DNA from: Kosakonia sacchari SP1
Lineage (GTDB): Bacteria; Pseudomonadota; Gammaproteobacteria; Enterobacterales; Enterobacteriaceae
Assembly (NCBI RefSeq): GCF_000300455.3
Contig: NZ_CP007215.2
Coordinates: 4,650,001-4,714,000, forward strand
Direction of reading: 5' to 3'
DNA: 64,000 nt
Below, in pieces: positions 52,167-63,113 of the stretch (position 1 is its first letter; the number at the start of each line of letters is the position of its first letter). Below the pieces are notes generated by a model, which was not told the DNA's origin, ran no database searches, and worked only from the letters and a program-made list of their open reading frames with translations. Made by a program: the position numbers and the translations under genes.

Positions 52167-53242
52167 CCGACGATCCCCGCAGCCATACGCAGTGTTTTAT
52201 GCCAAAGCGTAATGTAATTCGGGCTAAAGAACGTAATGGCATTCTTATCCACGGCTACCAGTTGTCGCCGGGCTTCGCGGATCACCGATTCGCTTAGCGC
52301 ATCGCTGGTAAACAACACCGGAATATCTTCTGCCACCATATCGCGCCAGAACGGATTTTCCCGATTCAGTACGCAGGGAACGCCAGCCTGAATCAGTAAG
52401 CAAAGCGTGCCGATCCCCTGCTGACGGGCGAAAATAAAGTAACCTAAATCGCATTGCGCCAGCAGTGCCAGATAAGCGTCAAAGTCCATTTTTTCGCTCA
52501 GAATACACAAGTTTTCTGCGCTAAATAGCGCCAGACCAGCGTTGCGAACCGCTGCTATATAGCTGTCGTTATTCGCCGGGTAACCCATCGGCACAATGAT
52601 ATTGACCGTGTCGCCAAACTGGCGGTGAATCGCGCGCAATGCAGCAATGTGCTCATTGCTCGGGTCGCCGGAGTTACCCACCAGAATCGTCAGTTTGCCT
52701 TCCCGTTGCAGCTCGTGCGCCATGGTATTCAGCGCCGGATCCATACGCGTAGGAAAATAGAGCAGCTCACCGCGCACAGCAGGGTTACGTTGCCCGAACC
52801 AGGCCAGATCGCCACGGGTAGCAAAAATGCAGCCCACCCGGCGTTGCGCTAAACGACGCAGCGGATAAAAAAGACGGAATTTGAGGCTGCGCGACACTTC
52901 ATACAGATCGGCGCCCCAGGCATGCCAGTAGAACTGTTCGCGCTTGATAGCGCCGCGCAATAACGCCAGCCACAGGCCGAAGTTGAACTGACCGTGAAAG
53001 AAGAAGCGTTGCTGACGATCGGCCTTTGCGCGCACGACAACGGCCTTTGCCAGCGCGTTTTTATCGCCATAGAAGTGCAGCGTTAATTCCGGATACGCCG
53101 CGCGTTGCCCTTCGTCGCAGCCAACCACCATAAATTCACGGGCATACTCACCCGAGGCCGCAAGGTTTTCGTTAAAAAACCGCAGAACAGTCTGGTTATG
53201 GTGTGGGATATCCGAACCCAATACGTGAATCAGTGCAGTCAT
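52163..53242 (-). CDS. wecF: TDP-Fuc4NAc:lipid II Fuc4NAc transferase WecF
   Basis: A 359-residue family GT56 glycosyltransferase that adds 4-acetamido-4,6-dideoxygalactose to complete ECA lipid III. N-terminal [16 protein letters not shown] and the [11 protein letters not shown] loop are family features. It overlaps both wzxE and wzyE by 4 bases. Its donor sugar needs dTDP-glucose intermediates whose early genes are missing from this operon. Confidence 0.96.
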   Translation of the reverse strand: MTALIHVLGSDIPHHNQTVLRFFNENLAASGEYAREFMVVGCDEGQRAAYPELTLHFYGDKNALAKAVVVRAKADRQQRFFFHGQFNFGLWLALLRGAIKREQFYWHAWGADLYEVSRSLKFRLFYPLRRLAQRRVGCIFATRGDLAWFGQRNPAVRGELLYFPTRMDPALNTMAHELQREGKLTILVGNSGDPSNEHIAALRAIHRQFGDTVNIIVPMGYPANNDSYIAAVRNAGLALFSAENLCILSEKMDFDAYLALLAQCDLGYFIFARQQGIGTLCLLIQAGVPCVLNRENPFWRDMVAEDIPVLFTSDALSESVIREARRQLVAVDKNAITFFSPNYITLWHKTLRMAAGIVG

Positions 53243-54489
53243 GCCTTCTTACGCCAAATCAAAAAAGCGCCGCAGCAAGCGGCAAAATAAAAAATGTAAG
53301 TCGCCATATAGGCTTGCGCCGCGCCGATGGCGCCATGTGCCGGGATAAGCACGCGTGAAAACAGCGTTAACAGCGCGAACTGGCTCACTTCAGCCAGAAT
53401 ATAAAAGCGCAGCGACGCTTTGGCGATCACCAAATAACCAAATACGTAAGCGCCCACTTTCAATACATCCCCGACCAGTTGCCAGGCGAACAGATCGCGC
53501 ATCGCTGTGAACTTGTCGGAAAATAGCAGCCAAATCGCCACATCGCGCAGCAGCCAGACGCAAAGGCTCACTGCCGCTACCGCCGGTAACACAAAACGCA
53601 GCGATTTAACGATTTCGCGCGAGATCTCTGCTTTTGTCGTCAGTCTGGACAATGTTGGCAACAGATAAACGCTGAACGAGGCGGTGATAAATTGCAGATA
53701 AGCATCGGAGATACTGCTGACCCCTTGCCAGATCCCCACATCATCCCAGCTGTAGTGCGCGGCCAGTTGGTTTCGCATCATCACGTAGGCCAGTGGCAGG
53801 GTCGCTGAGGTGATCAGCGCCATTAGCGTAAATTTGCTTAACTGCCCCGCTAATCCGTTGTCCCATCGCGGCGCAAAGTACGCCAGCGGAACACTGCCAC
53901 GCCGCATCAGCATGAACATTGCCGGGATAACCACCAGCGCCGGAACCAGCGCCATTCCCAGCAACGCGCCCTGATAGCCACCCAGTTTGAAACAGAGAAA
54001 CCACGCCAGCACGCCGATCACGCTACCGATAATCAGCGACAGCGCGTTACTTGCTGCGTCGCGAAACCCTTTCATTACCGCCAGCAGCAGGTTGGCCCAT
54101 GCAATGCCCATCTGCACCAGCGCCACCAGGCGCACCAGCCCTTGATAATCCCTATGACCAAATAATCCCTGGCTGATTGGTGCCGCCGCCAGCAGGAAAA
54201 TCAGCGCCAGCAGCGTCGAAAAGCCCAGCACCATCGCAGACGACGTGCCCACAGCAATGCGCAAGCGAGCCGGATCGTCATGGTATTGCGCGACAAATTT
54301 CGTTACGCCGTTAAAAATCCCGGCACCTGCCAACACACCCAGCACGGTGATAAGCTGGCGGAAATTCCCCGCCTGCCCGACACCTGATGGTCCAAACGCC
54401 ACCGCAAGCAATTTGACCACCAGCAAGCCCGCGCCAATCTTGACCAGCGTGCTGGCGGCCGTCCATATTGATGCTTTTGCCAGCGACAT
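53239..54489 (-). CDS. wzxE: ECA lipid III flippase WzxE
   Basis: A 416-residue MOP-superfamily exporter with twelve predicted transmembrane helices. It flips undecaprenyl-PP-linked ECA trisaccharide to the periplasmic face. N-terminal [21 protein letters not shown] is typical. It starts 1 base after wecE and overlaps wecF by 4 bases. Confidence 0.96.
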   Translation of the reverse strand: MSLAKASIWTAASTLVKIGAGLLVVKLLAVAFGPSGVGQAGNFRQLITVLGVLAGAGIFNGVTKFVAQYHDDPARLRIAVGTSSAMVLGFSTLLALIFLLAAAPISQGLFGHRDYQGLVRLVALVQMGIAWANLLLAVMKGFRDAASNALSLIIGSVIGVLAWFLCFKLGGYQGALLGMALVPALVVIPAMFMLMRRGSVPLAYFAPRWDNGLAGQLSKFTLMALITSATLPLAYVMMRNQLAAHYSWDDVGIWQGVSSISDAYLQFITASFSVYLLPTLSRLTTKAEISREIVKSLRFVLPAVAAVSLCVWLLRDVAIWLLFSDKFTAMRDLFAWQLVGDVLKVGAYVFGYLVIAKASLRFYILAEVSQFALLTLFSRVLIPAHGAIGAAQAYMATYIFYFAACCGAFLIWRKKA

Positions 54490-54490
54490 G

Positions 54491-55621
54491 TCAGTTGAAG
54501 TAGCTCAGAAGCGTGCTGATAACGGTGCGCTGATTAACCGGTGCCAGGTTGTAGAACAGCGGCAGACGAAGCAAACGCTCACTTTCTTGCGTGGTGTAAC
54601 GATCTTCGCCGTGGAATTCACCGAATTTTTCACCGGCCGGTGAAGCATGCAGCGGGATATAGTGGAACACCGCGAGGATTTCCGATTCTTTCAGAAAGGA
54701 AATCAGGGCACTACGGTCGGCTTCATCGCGCAGCTTGATATAAAACATATGCGCATTATGGCTACACTCCGCAGGGATCGAGGGCAGCTCAATACGACCC
54801 GCGCGCGCCAGCGGCTTTAATGCGTCGTAATAGGTTTGCCATAGCGCCAGGCGCTGCTGATTAATGCGTTCTGCCGCTTCCAGTTGCGCCCATAAATAGG
54901 CCGCCTGGAGATCCGCCATCAGATAGCTGGAACCGATATCCCGCCAGGTGTATTTATCTACCTGCCCACGGAAAAACTGGCTGCGGTTAGTGCCTTTCTC
55001 ACGAATGACCTCTGCCCGCTCTACCAGCGCGCGATCGTTAATCAGCGTCGCGCCACCTTCGCCGCCGGCGGTGTAGTTTTTGGTTTCATGGAAACTAAAG
55101 CAACCAATATGGCCGATGGTGCCCAGCGCCCGCCCTTTATAGGTCGACATCACGCCCTGTGCGGCATCTTCCACCACGTACAAATTATGGTGTTTGGCAA
55201 TCGCCATAATGGTATCCATTTCGCAGGCGACACCCGCGTAATGCACCGGCACAATGGCGCGAGTATTTTCGGTGATGGCGGCTTCGATCAGCGTTTCATC
55301 AATGTTCATGGTATCCGGGCGGATATCAACAAAGACGATTTTCGCACCACGCAGGACAAACGCGTTGGCAGTTGAAACGAAGGTGTAGCTCGGCATGATC
55401 ACTTCATCACCGGGCTGGATATCCAGCAGTAGCGCGGCCATCTCCAGCGATGCCGTGCAGGAAGGTGTCAGCAAGACTTTCGCGCTGCGAAAACGCTGCT
55501 CCATCCATTGTTGACAACGGCGGGTAAAACCGCCATCGCCGCACAATTTACCGCTGCCCATCGCCGACTGCATGTAGTCGAGTTCCGTTCCCACCACCGG
55601 TGGAGCGTTAAAGGGGATCAT
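54491..55621 (-). CDS. wecE: dTDP-4-amino-4,6-dideoxygalactose transaminase WecE
   Basis: A 376-residue PLP-dependent DegT/DnrJ/EryC1 aminotransferase. The PLP lysine lies in SFHETKNYTAGGEGG and the family VVEDAAQGV segment is present. It converts dTDP-4-keto-6-deoxyglucose to dTDP-4-amino-4,6-dideoxygalactose. The start at 55621 (MIPFNAPPVVG) matches the family; the frame is open 28 codons upstream into wecD. Confidence 0.97.
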   Translation of the reverse strand: MIPFNAPPVVGTELDYMQSAMGSGKLCGDGGFTRRCQQWMEQRFRSAKVLLTPSCTASLEMAALLLDIQPGDEVIMPSYTFVSTANAFVLRGAKIVFVDIRPDTMNIDETLIEAAITENTRAIVPVHYAGVACEMDTIMAIAKHHNLYVVEDAAQGVMSTYKGRALGTIGHIGCFSFHETKNYTAGGEGGATLINDRALVERAEVIREKGTNRSQFFRGQVDKYTWRDIGSSYLMADLQAAYLWAQLEAAERINQQRLALWQTYYDALKPLARAGRIELPSIPAECSHNAHMFYIKLRDEADRSALISFLKESEILAVFHYIPLHASPAGEKFGEFHGEDRYTTQESERLLRLPLFYNLAPVNQRTVISTLLSYFN

Positions 55622-55625
55622 AGAG

Positions 55626-56303
55626 TCACCTGTATAGCCACAAGGCGGTGCTTTCAATATTCGCCCCGCTCTGAATATAGCGTTTAAGTGCGGCAGTGTT
55701 CCCAAGCTGAGTCGCTACCCGCACACGTTTTAGCTCGCGCTGGCGCGCCCAATGACACGCCGCCTGCATTAATTTTTCGCCCATACCGCGCCCGGCCAGC
55801 AGACCAATACGGGCTTCCTGTTCGTTGAGCTGTCGCAGCGAAACAAAGCCTTTGATAGCACCCTGCGCATTACGAAAGACCAGACATTGATGGTCGAACT
55901 CGCCTTTTACCGCGTTTTCAATCCATTGTGCATAAAAACGTCCGCTCGCTTCAGCTGGATACCAGGGGGCGCGGAACCGGCTCTGCACAAAGATTTCGGC
56001 AGCCATCTGACGTAGCACAGGGATATCCGCAAGCGTTGCCACATCAGCCGCCGGATCGATGCCCTGTTCCTCTACCGCCAGCGAGAGGTCAATCTCGCCT
56101 TCAACCAGTTGAAAACCGAGCTGCTGCAACGCATCCAACGTCTCGGGCTGCGATGCCGGTAGTTTCACCTGCACACGCGCCCAATTAGCAAAATCTGCGT
56201 TGGTCAACGCAGGCGCAGAGGGTTGCAGGCGAACAATCGCGCTACGCAAGCTAAAAAAGCGGCTTTCCCATGCCAGTTCTTCTACCGTGCCGTGAATGGT
56301 CAT
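55626..56303 (-). CDS. wecD: dTDP-fucosamine acetyltransferase WecD
   Basis: A 225-residue GNAT-family N-acetyltransferase that acetylates dTDP-4-amino-4,6-dideoxygalactose. The acetyl-CoA-binding [19 protein letters not shown] segment is clear. It starts only 24 bases after wecC, with its own AAGGAAAC binding site. In E. coli rffG and rffH lie between these two genes; here nothing does. Confidence 0.95.
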   Translation of the reverse strand: MTIHGTVEELAWESRFFSLRSAIVRLQPSAPALTNADFANWARVQVKLPASQPETLDALQQLGFQLVEGEIDLSLAVEEQGIDPAADVATLADIPVLRQMAAEIFVQSRFRAPWYPAEASGRFYAQWIENAVKGEFDHQCLVFRNAQGAIKGFVSLRQLNEQEARIGLLAGRGMGEKLMQAACHWARQRELKRVRVATQLGNTAALKRYIQSGANIESTALWLYR

Positions 56304-56327
56304 GCTGTTTCCTTTATGCTCGCTCGC

Positions 56328-57590
56328 TTAGCGCCAGACACCTTTGGTATCGACAACGAACTGCTGGTCAATGCTGGTGCTCTCCACCGCTTTAAACTCG
56401 TTATGATCAACCAGCATCACCAGCACATCGGCCTGCGCCAGCGCATCATGGGTATTTACCAGCGTGGCGTGTCCGGCGAATTTAGCCGGCAGTTGATGAA
56501 TATTCGGTTCCACCACCAGCGTTTCACCGCTGTGCCACTGCGCGATGTCGAGGGCAATTTCCATTGCCGGGCTTTCACGCAAATCATCGATATTGGGCTT
56601 AAAGGCCAGCCCGAAACAGGCGATTTTGATTTCACTGGCGCGTTTCCCGCTGGCCGTCAGGCAATCGGCGACCATCGCTTTAACCTGATTCAACACCCAG
56701 TGCGGCTTAAAGTCGTTAACTTCACGCGCGGTGCGGATAAGCCGCGACTGCTGCGGGTTCTGCGCGACAATAAACCACGGATCAACGGCGATACAGTGCC
56801 CGCCGACGCCAGGCCCAGGCTGGAGAATATTGACACGCGGATGGCGGTTCGCCAGACGAATCAACTCCCAAACATTGATCCCCTGATCGGCGCAAATCAG
56901 CGACAGTTCATTGGCAAACGCAATGTTGACATCGCGGAAGCTGTTTTCGGTAAGTTTGCACATTTCAGCGGTACGCGAGTTGGTCACCACACATTCGCCT
57001 TCGAGGAAAATTTTGTACAGCTCGCTGGCTCGCGCCGAACAAACCGGCGTCATCCCGCCAATCACGCGGTCATTTTTAATCAGCTCGACCATTACTTGCC
57101 CCGGCAGCACGCGCTCCGGACAGTAGGCGATATTAACGTCAGCGTTTTCACCCGCCTGCTGCGGGAAAGTGAGATCCGGGCGCGCTTCGGCAAGCCACTG
57201 CGCCATTTGTTCTGTTGCCCCTACCGGCGAGGTCGACTCAAGGATCACTAACGCGCCTTTGCTAAGCACTGGCGCGATGGATTTAGCCGCCGCCTCAACA
57301 TAGGCCATATCCGGCTCGTGCTCGCCTTTAAACGGCGTTGGCACGGCGATCAAGTAAGCATCTGCGACGACAGGTGTAGTGCTCGCGCGAAGATAGCCAC
57401 CGTTTACCGCCGACTTCACTACACTTCCCAGTTCCGGCTCGACAATATGGATTTCGCCACGGTTAATGGTTTCCACCGCATGGGCGTTAATATCGACGCC
57501 AATAACCTGCTTGTGCCGTGACGCAAACGCCGCTGCGGTAGGCAGACCAATATAGCCCAGGCCAATAACGGAAATGGTTTTAAAGCTCAT
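56328..57590 (-). CDS. wecC: UDP-N-acetyl-D-mannosamine dehydrogenase WecC
   Basis: A 420-residue UDP-glucose/GDP-mannose dehydrogenase-family enzyme. The Rossmann [14 protein letters not shown] is at about 10-23, and the catalytic Cys lies in [15 protein letters not shown]. It oxidises UDP-ManNAc to UDP-ManNAcA for ECA. It overlaps wecB by 4 bases. Confidence 0.97.
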   Translation of the reverse strand: MSFKTISVIGLGYIGLPTAAAFASRHKQVIGVDINAHAVETINRGEIHIVEPELGSVVKSAVNGGYLRASTTPVVADAYLIAVPTPFKGEHEPDMAYVEAAAKSIAPVLSKGALVILESTSPVGATEQMAQWLAEARPDLTFPQQAGENADVNIAYCPERVLPGQVMVELIKNDRVIGGMTPVCSARASELYKIFLEGECVVTNSRTAEMCKLTENSFRDVNIAFANELSLICADQGINVWELIRLANRHPRVNILQPGPGVGGHCIAVDPWFIVAQNPQQSRLIRTAREVNDFKPHWVLNQVKAMVADCLTASGKRASEIKIACFGLAFKPNIDDLRESPAMEIALDIAQWHSGETLVVEPNIHQLPAKFAGHATLVNTHDALAQADVLVMLVDHNEFKAVESTSIDQQFVVDTKGVWR

Positions 57591-58717
57591 AGTGTTACCC
57601 GATTATTTTTAAGTGCGTGCAAAATGCGGCCGCAGGCCAGCCCGTCACCATAAGGATTGTGCGCGCGGCTCATCGCCTGCCAGGCATCGTTGTCATGAAG
57701 CAGGTGCGAGACCTCTTCCACAATGCGCTGGCGATCCGTGCCAACCAGTTTCACCGTACCCGCATCGACGGCTTCCGGGCGTTCGGTGGTATCACGCATC
57801 ACTAGCACCGGCTTGCCGAGCGAAGGAGCTTCTTCCTGAATACCGCCTGAATCCGTCAGGATCAGCCAGGCATGATTCATCAGCCACAAAAACGGCAGGT
57901 AATCCTGGGGTTCGATTAGCGTAACGTTCTCAACGTGACCAAGAATTCGGTTTACTGGCTCGCTGACGTTGGGATTCAGATGGACCGGATAAACAATTTG
58001 CACATCATCATGTTGCGCGGCGATATCCGCCAGCGCATGGCAAATCTGTTCAAAACCAAGCCCAAAACTCTCACGTCGATGGCCGGTGACAAGAATGAGT
58101 TTTTTATCTCTGTCGAGGAACGGATAACGCGCCGCCAGCTCCTCGTAGCGCGAAGGGTTGTTCATCACGCTGTCGCGAACCCAGAAAAGGGCATCAATAA
58201 CGGTATTGCCAGTGACAAAAATACGGTTATCCGCAACATTCTCACGGCGTAAATTAAGGCGGGAGTTTTCCGTCGGCGCAAAGTGATACATCGCCAGGTG
58301 GCCCGTCAACGTGCGGTTTGCCTCTTCTGGCCAGGGGGAAGAGAGATCGCCAGTTCGCAGGCCTGCTTCAACATGCCCGACAGGAATACGCTGATAAAAT
58401 GCGGCAAGGCTCGCCGCAATCGTCGTTGTCGTGTCGCCATGCACCAGCACCACATCCGGGCGGAAGGATTCAAGGATGGGTTTTAAGCCTTCAAGGATGC
58501 CGCAGGTAATTTCCGTAAGCCCTTGTCCTGGCCGCATAATATTTAGATCGTAATCCGGAACAATAGAGAAGAGCGTTAACACCTGATCAAGCATCTCCCG
58601 ATGCTGCGCAGTGACGCAAACTCTTGCTTCAAAGTCTGGATCCTTTGCCAGCGCATGTACCAGCGGAGCCATTTTGATGGCTTCTGGCCTCGTGCCAAAT
58701 ACGGTAAGTACTTTCAC
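57587..58717 (-). CDS. wecB: UDP-N-acetylglucosamine 2-epimerase WecB
   Basis: A 376-residue non-hydrolysing epimerase converting UDP-GlcNAc to UDP-ManNAc, the second step of ECA precursor synthesis. [13 protein letters not shown] at the N-terminus, VHGDTTT, the TGHRRESFG loop and [16 protein letters not shown] near the C-terminus are all conserved. Confidence 0.97.
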   Translation of the reverse strand: MKVLTVFGTRPEAIKMAPLVHALAKDPDFEARVCVTAQHREMLDQVLTLFSIVPDYDLNIMRPGQGLTEITCGILEGLKPILESFRPDVVLVHGDTTTTIAASLAAFYQRIPVGHVEAGLRTGDLSSPWPEEANRTLTGHLAMYHFAPTENSRLNLRRENVADNRIFVTGNTVIDALFWVRDSVMNNPSRYEELAARYPFLDRDKKLILVTGHRRESFGLGFEQICHALADIAAQHDDVQIVYPVHLNPNVSEPVNRILGHVENVTLIEPQDYLPFLWLMNHAWLILTDSGGIQEEAPSLGKPVLVMRDTTERPEAVDAGTVKLVGTDRQRIVEEVSHLLHDNDAWQAMSRAHNPYGDGLACGRILHALKNNRVTL

Positions 58718-58772
58718 AACGATTCTCTTCGATTAGAGGATGAAGGCACGAAGCCTTCATCTCAGACGGCGT

Positions 58773-59819
58773 TTAATTCGAACGGCGGCGTGTTAATGCA
58801 ATTCCGGAGCCGATTAACGCACCAACAATTCCCCACATAATCATCAGGAAAGCACGACGCGGGCTGTCGCGTTTTACCGGTTCTTCCGGCGTACGCAAAT
58901 AACGATATGTCTGAAAACGGGGATCAAGGGTCGGACCGACGTTAAGCGTATTCAGCATTGCCCGATTTTGATCATAGTCCAGATCAAACTGTGGCCCCAC
59001 TGCCTGCAGGTTTTCCAGCCTCGCTTGCAGCATCGGGCGGCCCAGCATAAACAATTCTGAATCCGGCAATTCATCTGGCGGAACTTCTGTCTCAGTGCGG
59101 GAAATGTTGTGCTGTTGAGCGATTTGAAGTGCTTGCTCAACGCTGTGCAAACGCCGGTTGAATATTGCTTTTGCCACTTCTTCCTGGCGTTTAACTTGCG
59201 CTTTCATCTGGATGGTACGCGCGGCCCAGGCGCCTTTTAGCTCATCGTTAAGATGGCTGGCAGCTCGCTGGCTGGCAAAAGCGACATACTGACGCAGCAG
59301 GTTGTTGGCATCTGGCGCGGTTTCAGCAATCAACTTAACGTTATCGTTAAGGTTGCGGACAACATCGCCAGGCGTGTACTGAATGTTATTGATGAGCTCG
59401 TCGAGCGTCGCCGCATCCGCTTTGCTGTTACCAACCAGACGCTGTTTGTAGTAATCCGTCTGCGACCAAAAATCACGCCGTGTATCCCAGGAGGCGAGTT
59501 GCATAATGAACTCTTTATACGCCTCATCCATGACCGATACCTGATCGGTAGGTGTCTGGTTAGCTTTGTCGTCCAGGTTACGCAGGAACTGCTGCTGAGA
59601 ATAATAACCTCCCAACATATTAACGGTGGGACGGTCGGTAACTGCGGTCGCGCTCCACTCCTGGGTAGCAAAGAAGGTCCAGACTAAGGCGAGTAAAGCA
59701 AACAGTGCAGCTATCCCCGCGATCCATAATTTTCCTACCCACAAAGTACGAAATAAGCCTCGGATATCCAGCTCATTTTCCGTGCTTGTTGAAGGTGTTC
59801 CCGACACTGGTTGAATCAT
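58773..59819 (-). CDS. wzzE: ECA chain-length regulator WzzE
   Basis: A 348-residue polysaccharide co-polymerase. Two transmembrane helices (about 32-52 and near 320-340) flank a periplasmic coiled-coil domain. A proline/glycine-rich second helix (FLMIMWGIVGALIGSGIAL) is typical of Wzz proteins. It sets ECA chain length and cyclic ECA size. It lies 13 bases after wecA. Confidence 0.96.
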   Translation of the reverse strand: MIQPVSGTPSTSTENELDIRGLFRTLWVGKLWIAGIAALFALLALVWTFFATQEWSATAVTDRPTVNMLGGYYSQQQFLRNLDDKANQTPTDQVSVMDEAYKEFIMQLASWDTRRDFWSQTDYYKQRLVGNSKADAATLDELINNIQYTPGDVVRNLNDNVKLIAETAPDANNLLRQYVAFASQRAASHLNDELKGAWAARTIQMKAQVKRQEEVAKAIFNRRLHSVEQALQIAQQHNISRTETEVPPDELPDSELFMLGRPMLQARLENLQAVGPQFDLDYDQNRAMLNTLNVGPTLDPRFQTYRYLRTPEEPVKRDSPRRAFLMIMWGIVGALIGSGIALTRRRSN

Positions 59820-59832
59820 CGCTTTCCCGGTT

Positions 59833-60936
59833 TTACTTGGTTAGTGTTGATTTTTGACCCCTGCTACGGCGCATTCTGCGTTTTACACGTTTAATAAAAC
59901 GCGCCACTTTCCACGCACGCTTAATGCAGTAGCCATATAAAAAGAATGCTAGCAAGAACAATGCCAACATCACCCATTCTGGGGTGAGACGGAGATATTC
60001 TGCGGCAACGCCAATACTGGCCAGCAAAGCGGCTGCAAGGGTAATCAGCACAAAGGCCTGACGAGAAGTAAACCCTGCGCGCATGATCAGATGATGAATA
60101 TGCTGACGATCCGGCGAAAAAGGACTCATCCCTTTGCGTAAACGGCGATACATAATTGCCACCATATCCATTAAAGGAATGGCGATGATCCATAAAGCCG
60201 TAACCGGGCTGATAGGGTGTGTTTGGCCCTGCGTCGTTTCGAGCAAAATCCAAATGACGGTAAAACCGATAAGCGTACTTCCGGCGTCGCCCATAAATAC
60301 TTTATAGCGACGTCCCAGGATGCCCAGGTTCAATAAGATGTAAGGTAGTATCGCGGCGATCATGGCGAAACACCACAGCGCAAGGCTGGATTGCCCGTCG
60401 AACCATAAGATGAAGCCGATTGCAGCAAACGAAACGCAGGAAAGCCCACCGAGAAGGCCATCAATGCCATCAACCATATTAAATGCGTTGATTGCTGCCC
60501 ATACAGCAAACAATGTCAGTAAGTAGCCGAAAGGACCGAGCACCATCTCCCATGAGCCAAAAATATAGCCGAGGCTGCTGAGATAAAGCTTGCCGACGAC
60601 CATCATGACAATGGCAATCAGCGCCTGAATAGAGGCTCGGATTTTCACACTGATATCAAAGCGATCGTCCAGCGCACCGATAAATACCAGAACCCCTGCG
60701 CAAAAGAGATAGAGCGCTGCATGGGGAATATAGTAATCGGTAACGCTAAAGGTAAAACAAATCCCCGCATAAACTGAGATGCCCCCAACCAGCGGAATCA
60801 ACCCTTGATGCCGTTTACGAAAGTTGGGTTTGTCCACCAGACCGATACGTTTTGCCACTTTGCGGGCAAAAAACAAAAAAACGGTGGTGAACAAAAAAAT
60901 ACTGAATAATTCCGTCAAAGCAGTGAGTAAATTCAC
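59833..60936 (-). CDS. wecA: Undecaprenyl-phosphate GlcNAc-1-phosphate transferase WecA
   Basis: A 367-residue polytopic transferase with about eleven membrane segments. It makes GlcNAc-PP-undecaprenol, the first step of ECA and of many O-antigens. The NAFNMVDGIDGL catalytic motif, FMGDAGS and the cytosolic HIHH motif are present. First gene of the wec operon. Confidence 0.97.
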   Translation of the reverse strand: MNLLTALTELFSIFLFTTVFLFFARKVAKRIGLVDKPNFRKRHQGLIPLVGGISVYAGICFTFSVTDYYIPHAALYLFCAGVLVFIGALDDRFDISVKIRASIQALIAIVMMVVGKLYLSSLGYIFGSWEMVLGPFGYLLTLFAVWAAINAFNMVDGIDGLLGGLSCVSFAAIGFILWFDGQSSLALWCFAMIAAILPYILLNLGILGRRYKVFMGDAGSTLIGFTVIWILLETTQGQTHPISPVTALWIIAIPLMDMVAIMYRRLRKGMSPFSPDRQHIHHLIMRAGFTSRQAFVLITLAAALLASIGVAAEYLRLTPEWVMLALFLLAFFLYGYCIKRAWKVARFIKRVKRRMRRSRGQKSTLTK

Positions 60937-60968
60937 AATGCATGCTCTCAGCTAATGTTTATCCTGAC

Positions 60969-60974
60969 AGTATA
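60969..60974 (-). promoter_or_regulatory. Candidate wec operon promoter -10
   Basis: On the minus strand TATACT lies 33 bases upstream of the wecA ATG, with only a weak -35 (TTATGG) at about 18 bp. The 243-bp rho-wecA gap otherwise contains the rho terminator; operon transcription may also begin further up or come from rho. Confidence 0.35.
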
Positions 60975-61130
60975 ACGACGATGCTACGCCCCATAAAAGG
61001 AGAATGCAGGTCATTCACAGGCGTTATTGTTTACTTTTCAAACAAATAAATCATTCAAAAGATGAATTGTCTATTTGTTGTCGCCAGCGTTGGACAATGC
61101 CTGTCCCAGTGCATATAGCGTATAGCTCGC

Positions 61131-61160
61131 AAATAAAAAACGCCACGTAAAAACGTGGCG
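61131..61160 (-). terminator. Intrinsic terminator after rho
   Basis: CGCCACGT/ACGTGGCG stem with a 4-base loop (61141-61160), followed on the minus strand by TTTTTTATTTG. It lies 20 bases after the rho stop and separates rho from the wec operon. Confidence 0.9.
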
Positions 61161-61179
61161 CTTCCGAGGTTTATTTATA

Positions 61180-62439
61180 TTAAGAGCGCTTCATCATGTC
61201 GAAGAATTCATCATTGGTCTTCGTCATTGCCAGCTTGTTAATGAGGAACTCCATCGCGTCGATCTCACCCATCGGGTGAATGATTTTGCGCAGGATCCAC
61301 ATTTTCTGCAGCTCTTCCTGAGTGGTGAGCAGCTCTTCTTTACGCGTACCGGAACGGTTGTAATCAATCGCCGGGAAGACACGTTTTTCAGCAATTTTAC
61401 GCGAAAGGTGCAGTTCCATGTTACCGGTGCCTTTAAACTCTTCGTAAATCACTTCGTCCATTTTTGAACCGGTATCAATCAGCGCGGTCGCGATAATGGT
61501 CAGGCTACCGCCCTCTTCCACGTTACGCGCAGCACCGAAGAAGCGTTTCGGGCGGTGCAGGGCGTTCGCGTCGACACCACCGGTCAACACTTTGCCTGAA
61601 GCTGGAACAACAGTGTTGTAAGCGCGAGCCAGGCGGGTGATGGAGTCCAGCAGAATGATAACGTCTTTCTTGTGTTCGACCAGGCGTTTAGCCTTCTCGA
61701 TAACCATTTCTGCAACCTGCACGTGACGGGAAGCCGGTTCGTCAAAGGTAGAAGCAACCACTTCGCCTTTAACCAGACGTTGCATCTCGGTCACTTCTTC
61801 CGGACGTTCGTCAATCAGCAGCACCATCAATACGCAGTCAGGATGGTTGTAAGCAATGCTCTGCGCGATGTTCTGCAGCAGCATGGTTTTACCGGCTTTT
61901 GGCGGTGCGACAATCAGACCACGCTGACCACGACCGATCGGCGACGCCAGATCCAGTACGCGTGCGGTTAAGTCTTCCGTCGAGCCATTACCACGTTCCA
62001 TACGCAGACGAGAGTTCGCGTGCAGCGGCGTTAAGTTTTCGAACAGAATCTTATTGCGCGCGTTTTCCGGCTTATCGAAGTTCACCTCGTTAACTTTCAG
62101 CAATGCAAAGTAACGCTCACCTTCTTTAGGCGGGCGAATCTTACCTGAAATGGTGTCACCAGTGCGGAGGTTGAAACGGCGGATTTGGCTGGGGGATACG
62201 TAGATGTCGTCGGGGCCGGCGAGGTAGGAGCTGTCTGCGGAGCGGAGGAAACCAAATCCATCCTGCAGAATCTCCAGCACGCCATCGCCAAAGATATCTT
62301 CGCCACTCTTCGCGTGCTGCTTCAGGATGGCGAAAATGATGTCCTGTTTGCGCATACGGGCCAGGTTTTCCAGCCCCATATTTTCGCCGAGAGTGATCAG
62401 CTCAGAAACCGGCGTATTCTTTAATTCGGTAAGATTCAT
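61180..62439 (-). CDS. rho: Transcription termination factor Rho
   Basis: A 419-residue hexameric RNA-dependent ATPase/translocase, identical in length to E. coli Rho. It has an N-terminal cold-shock-like primary RNA-binding domain ([20 protein letters not shown]), Walker A in [10 protein letters not shown], Walker [11 protein letters not shown], the Q-loop and R-loop. The start at 62439 ([10 protein letters not shown]) is that of the family; the frame stays open 24 codons upstream in the leader. Rho autoregulates through its leader. Confidence 0.98.
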   Translation of the reverse strand: MNLTELKNTPVSELITLGENMGLENLARMRKQDIIFAILKQHAKSGEDIFGDGVLEILQDGFGFLRSADSSYLAGPDDIYVSPSQIRRFNLRTGDTISGKIRPPKEGERYFALLKVNEVNFDKPENARNKILFENLTPLHANSRLRMERGNGSTEDLTARVLDLASPIGRGQRGLIVAPPKAGKTMLLQNIAQSIAYNHPDCVLMVLLIDERPEEVTEMQRLVKGEVVASTFDEPASRHVQVAEMVIEKAKRLVEHKKDVIILLDSITRLARAYNTVVPASGKVLTGGVDANALHRPKRFFGAARNVEEGGSLTIIATALIDTGSKMDEVIYEEFKGTGNMELHLSRKIAEKRVFPAIDYNRSGTRKEELLTTQEELQKMWILRKIIHPMGEIDAMEFLINKLAMTKTNDEFFDMMKRS

Positions 62440-62526
62440 AATGGTGTGGGTTCTTAAACTCGGGGTAGATCTCGAACTTAATGTTGTGAATGGTATGGCA
62501 GGGTCATCCATGCCTGTTAACGGCCA

Positions 62527-62625
62527 TCAACTTATGTCTGATCGGTGCCTGGTCACAGGAAAGTACGCAGAACTGAAACGATAAGACGGAATAAGTGATA
62601 AGCCCGGAATCTGTCTACTTCTCTC
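62527..62625 (-). pseudogene. rhoL: rhoL-like leader frame without an ATG start
   Basis: A 32-codon frame in the rho leader, ending TGA, whose predicted residues (RSRQIPGLSLIPSYRFSSAY, then FPVTRHRSDIS) align with E. coli RhoL (RSEQISGSSLNPSCRFSSAY, then SPVTRQRKDMSR, from memory). The codon aligned with the E. coli ATG is GAG, and no in-frame ATG, GTG or TTG lies near it. Either the peptide is not made, or an unusual start (an in-frame ATT lies about 12 codons upstream) is used. It may persist as leader RNA sequence rather than as a peptide. Confidence 0.5.
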
Positions 62626-62707
62626 GCGATGGTATTGCCCTGCGGGAAGTATCGGGGTAATGCAAGATTCAAACAACTAAAGGTATGTTCAAAACGAAGT
62701 CAAAACT

Positions 62708-62736
62708 AAATTAGCACGGCTGAAGCCGGGCGTCCA
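62708..62736 (-). promoter_or_regulatory. Candidate rho promoter
   Basis: -35 TGGACG (62731-62736), 17-bp spacer, -10 TAATTT (62708-62713) on the minus strand. It would start transcription near 62701 and give a rho leader of about 260 nt. The 344-bp rho-trxA gap holds this promoter, the rhoL-like frame and the end of the trxA transcript; I see no convincing trxA terminator. Confidence 0.5.
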
Positions 62737-62783
62737 GCGATCCAAAAAAATTAGGACTGCTGGCACGCCGGCGGAGTCTGGGG

Positions 62784-63113
62784 TTATGCCAGGTTGGCGT
62801 CCAGGAACTCTTTCAGTTGGCCTTTAGACAAGGCGCCAACTTTGGTTGCTGCAACTTCGCCGTTTTTAAACAGCAGCAGGGTCGGGATACCGCGGATGCC
62901 GTATTTCGGCGCGGTGCCTGGATTCTGGTCGATGTTCAGTTTCGCAATGGTCAGCTTGCCTTCGTACTCATCAGCGACTTCATCCAGAATCGGGGCGATC
63001 ATTTTACACGGTCCACACCACTCTGCCCAGAAATCAACGAGCACAAGCCCGTCCGCTTTGAGTACATCCGTGTCAAAACTATCGTCAGTCAGGTGAATAA
63101 TTTTATCGCTCAT
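62784..63113 (-). CDS. trxA: Thioredoxin 1 TrxA
   Basis: A 109-residue cytoplasmic thioredoxin with the W32-C33-G-P-C36 redox site and the cis-proline in [10 protein letters not shown]. It reduces ribonucleotide reductase, PAPS reductase, methionine sulfoxide reductase and others. The start at 63113 ([10 protein letters not shown]) follows GGAG; the frame is open 25 codons upstream. Divergent from rhlB. Confidence 0.98.
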   Translation of the reverse strand: MSDKIIHLTDDSFDTDVLKADGLVLVDFWAEWCGPCKMIAPILDEVADEYEGKLTIAKLNIDQNPGTAPKYGIRGIPTLLLFKNGEVAATKVGALSKGQLKEFLDANLA

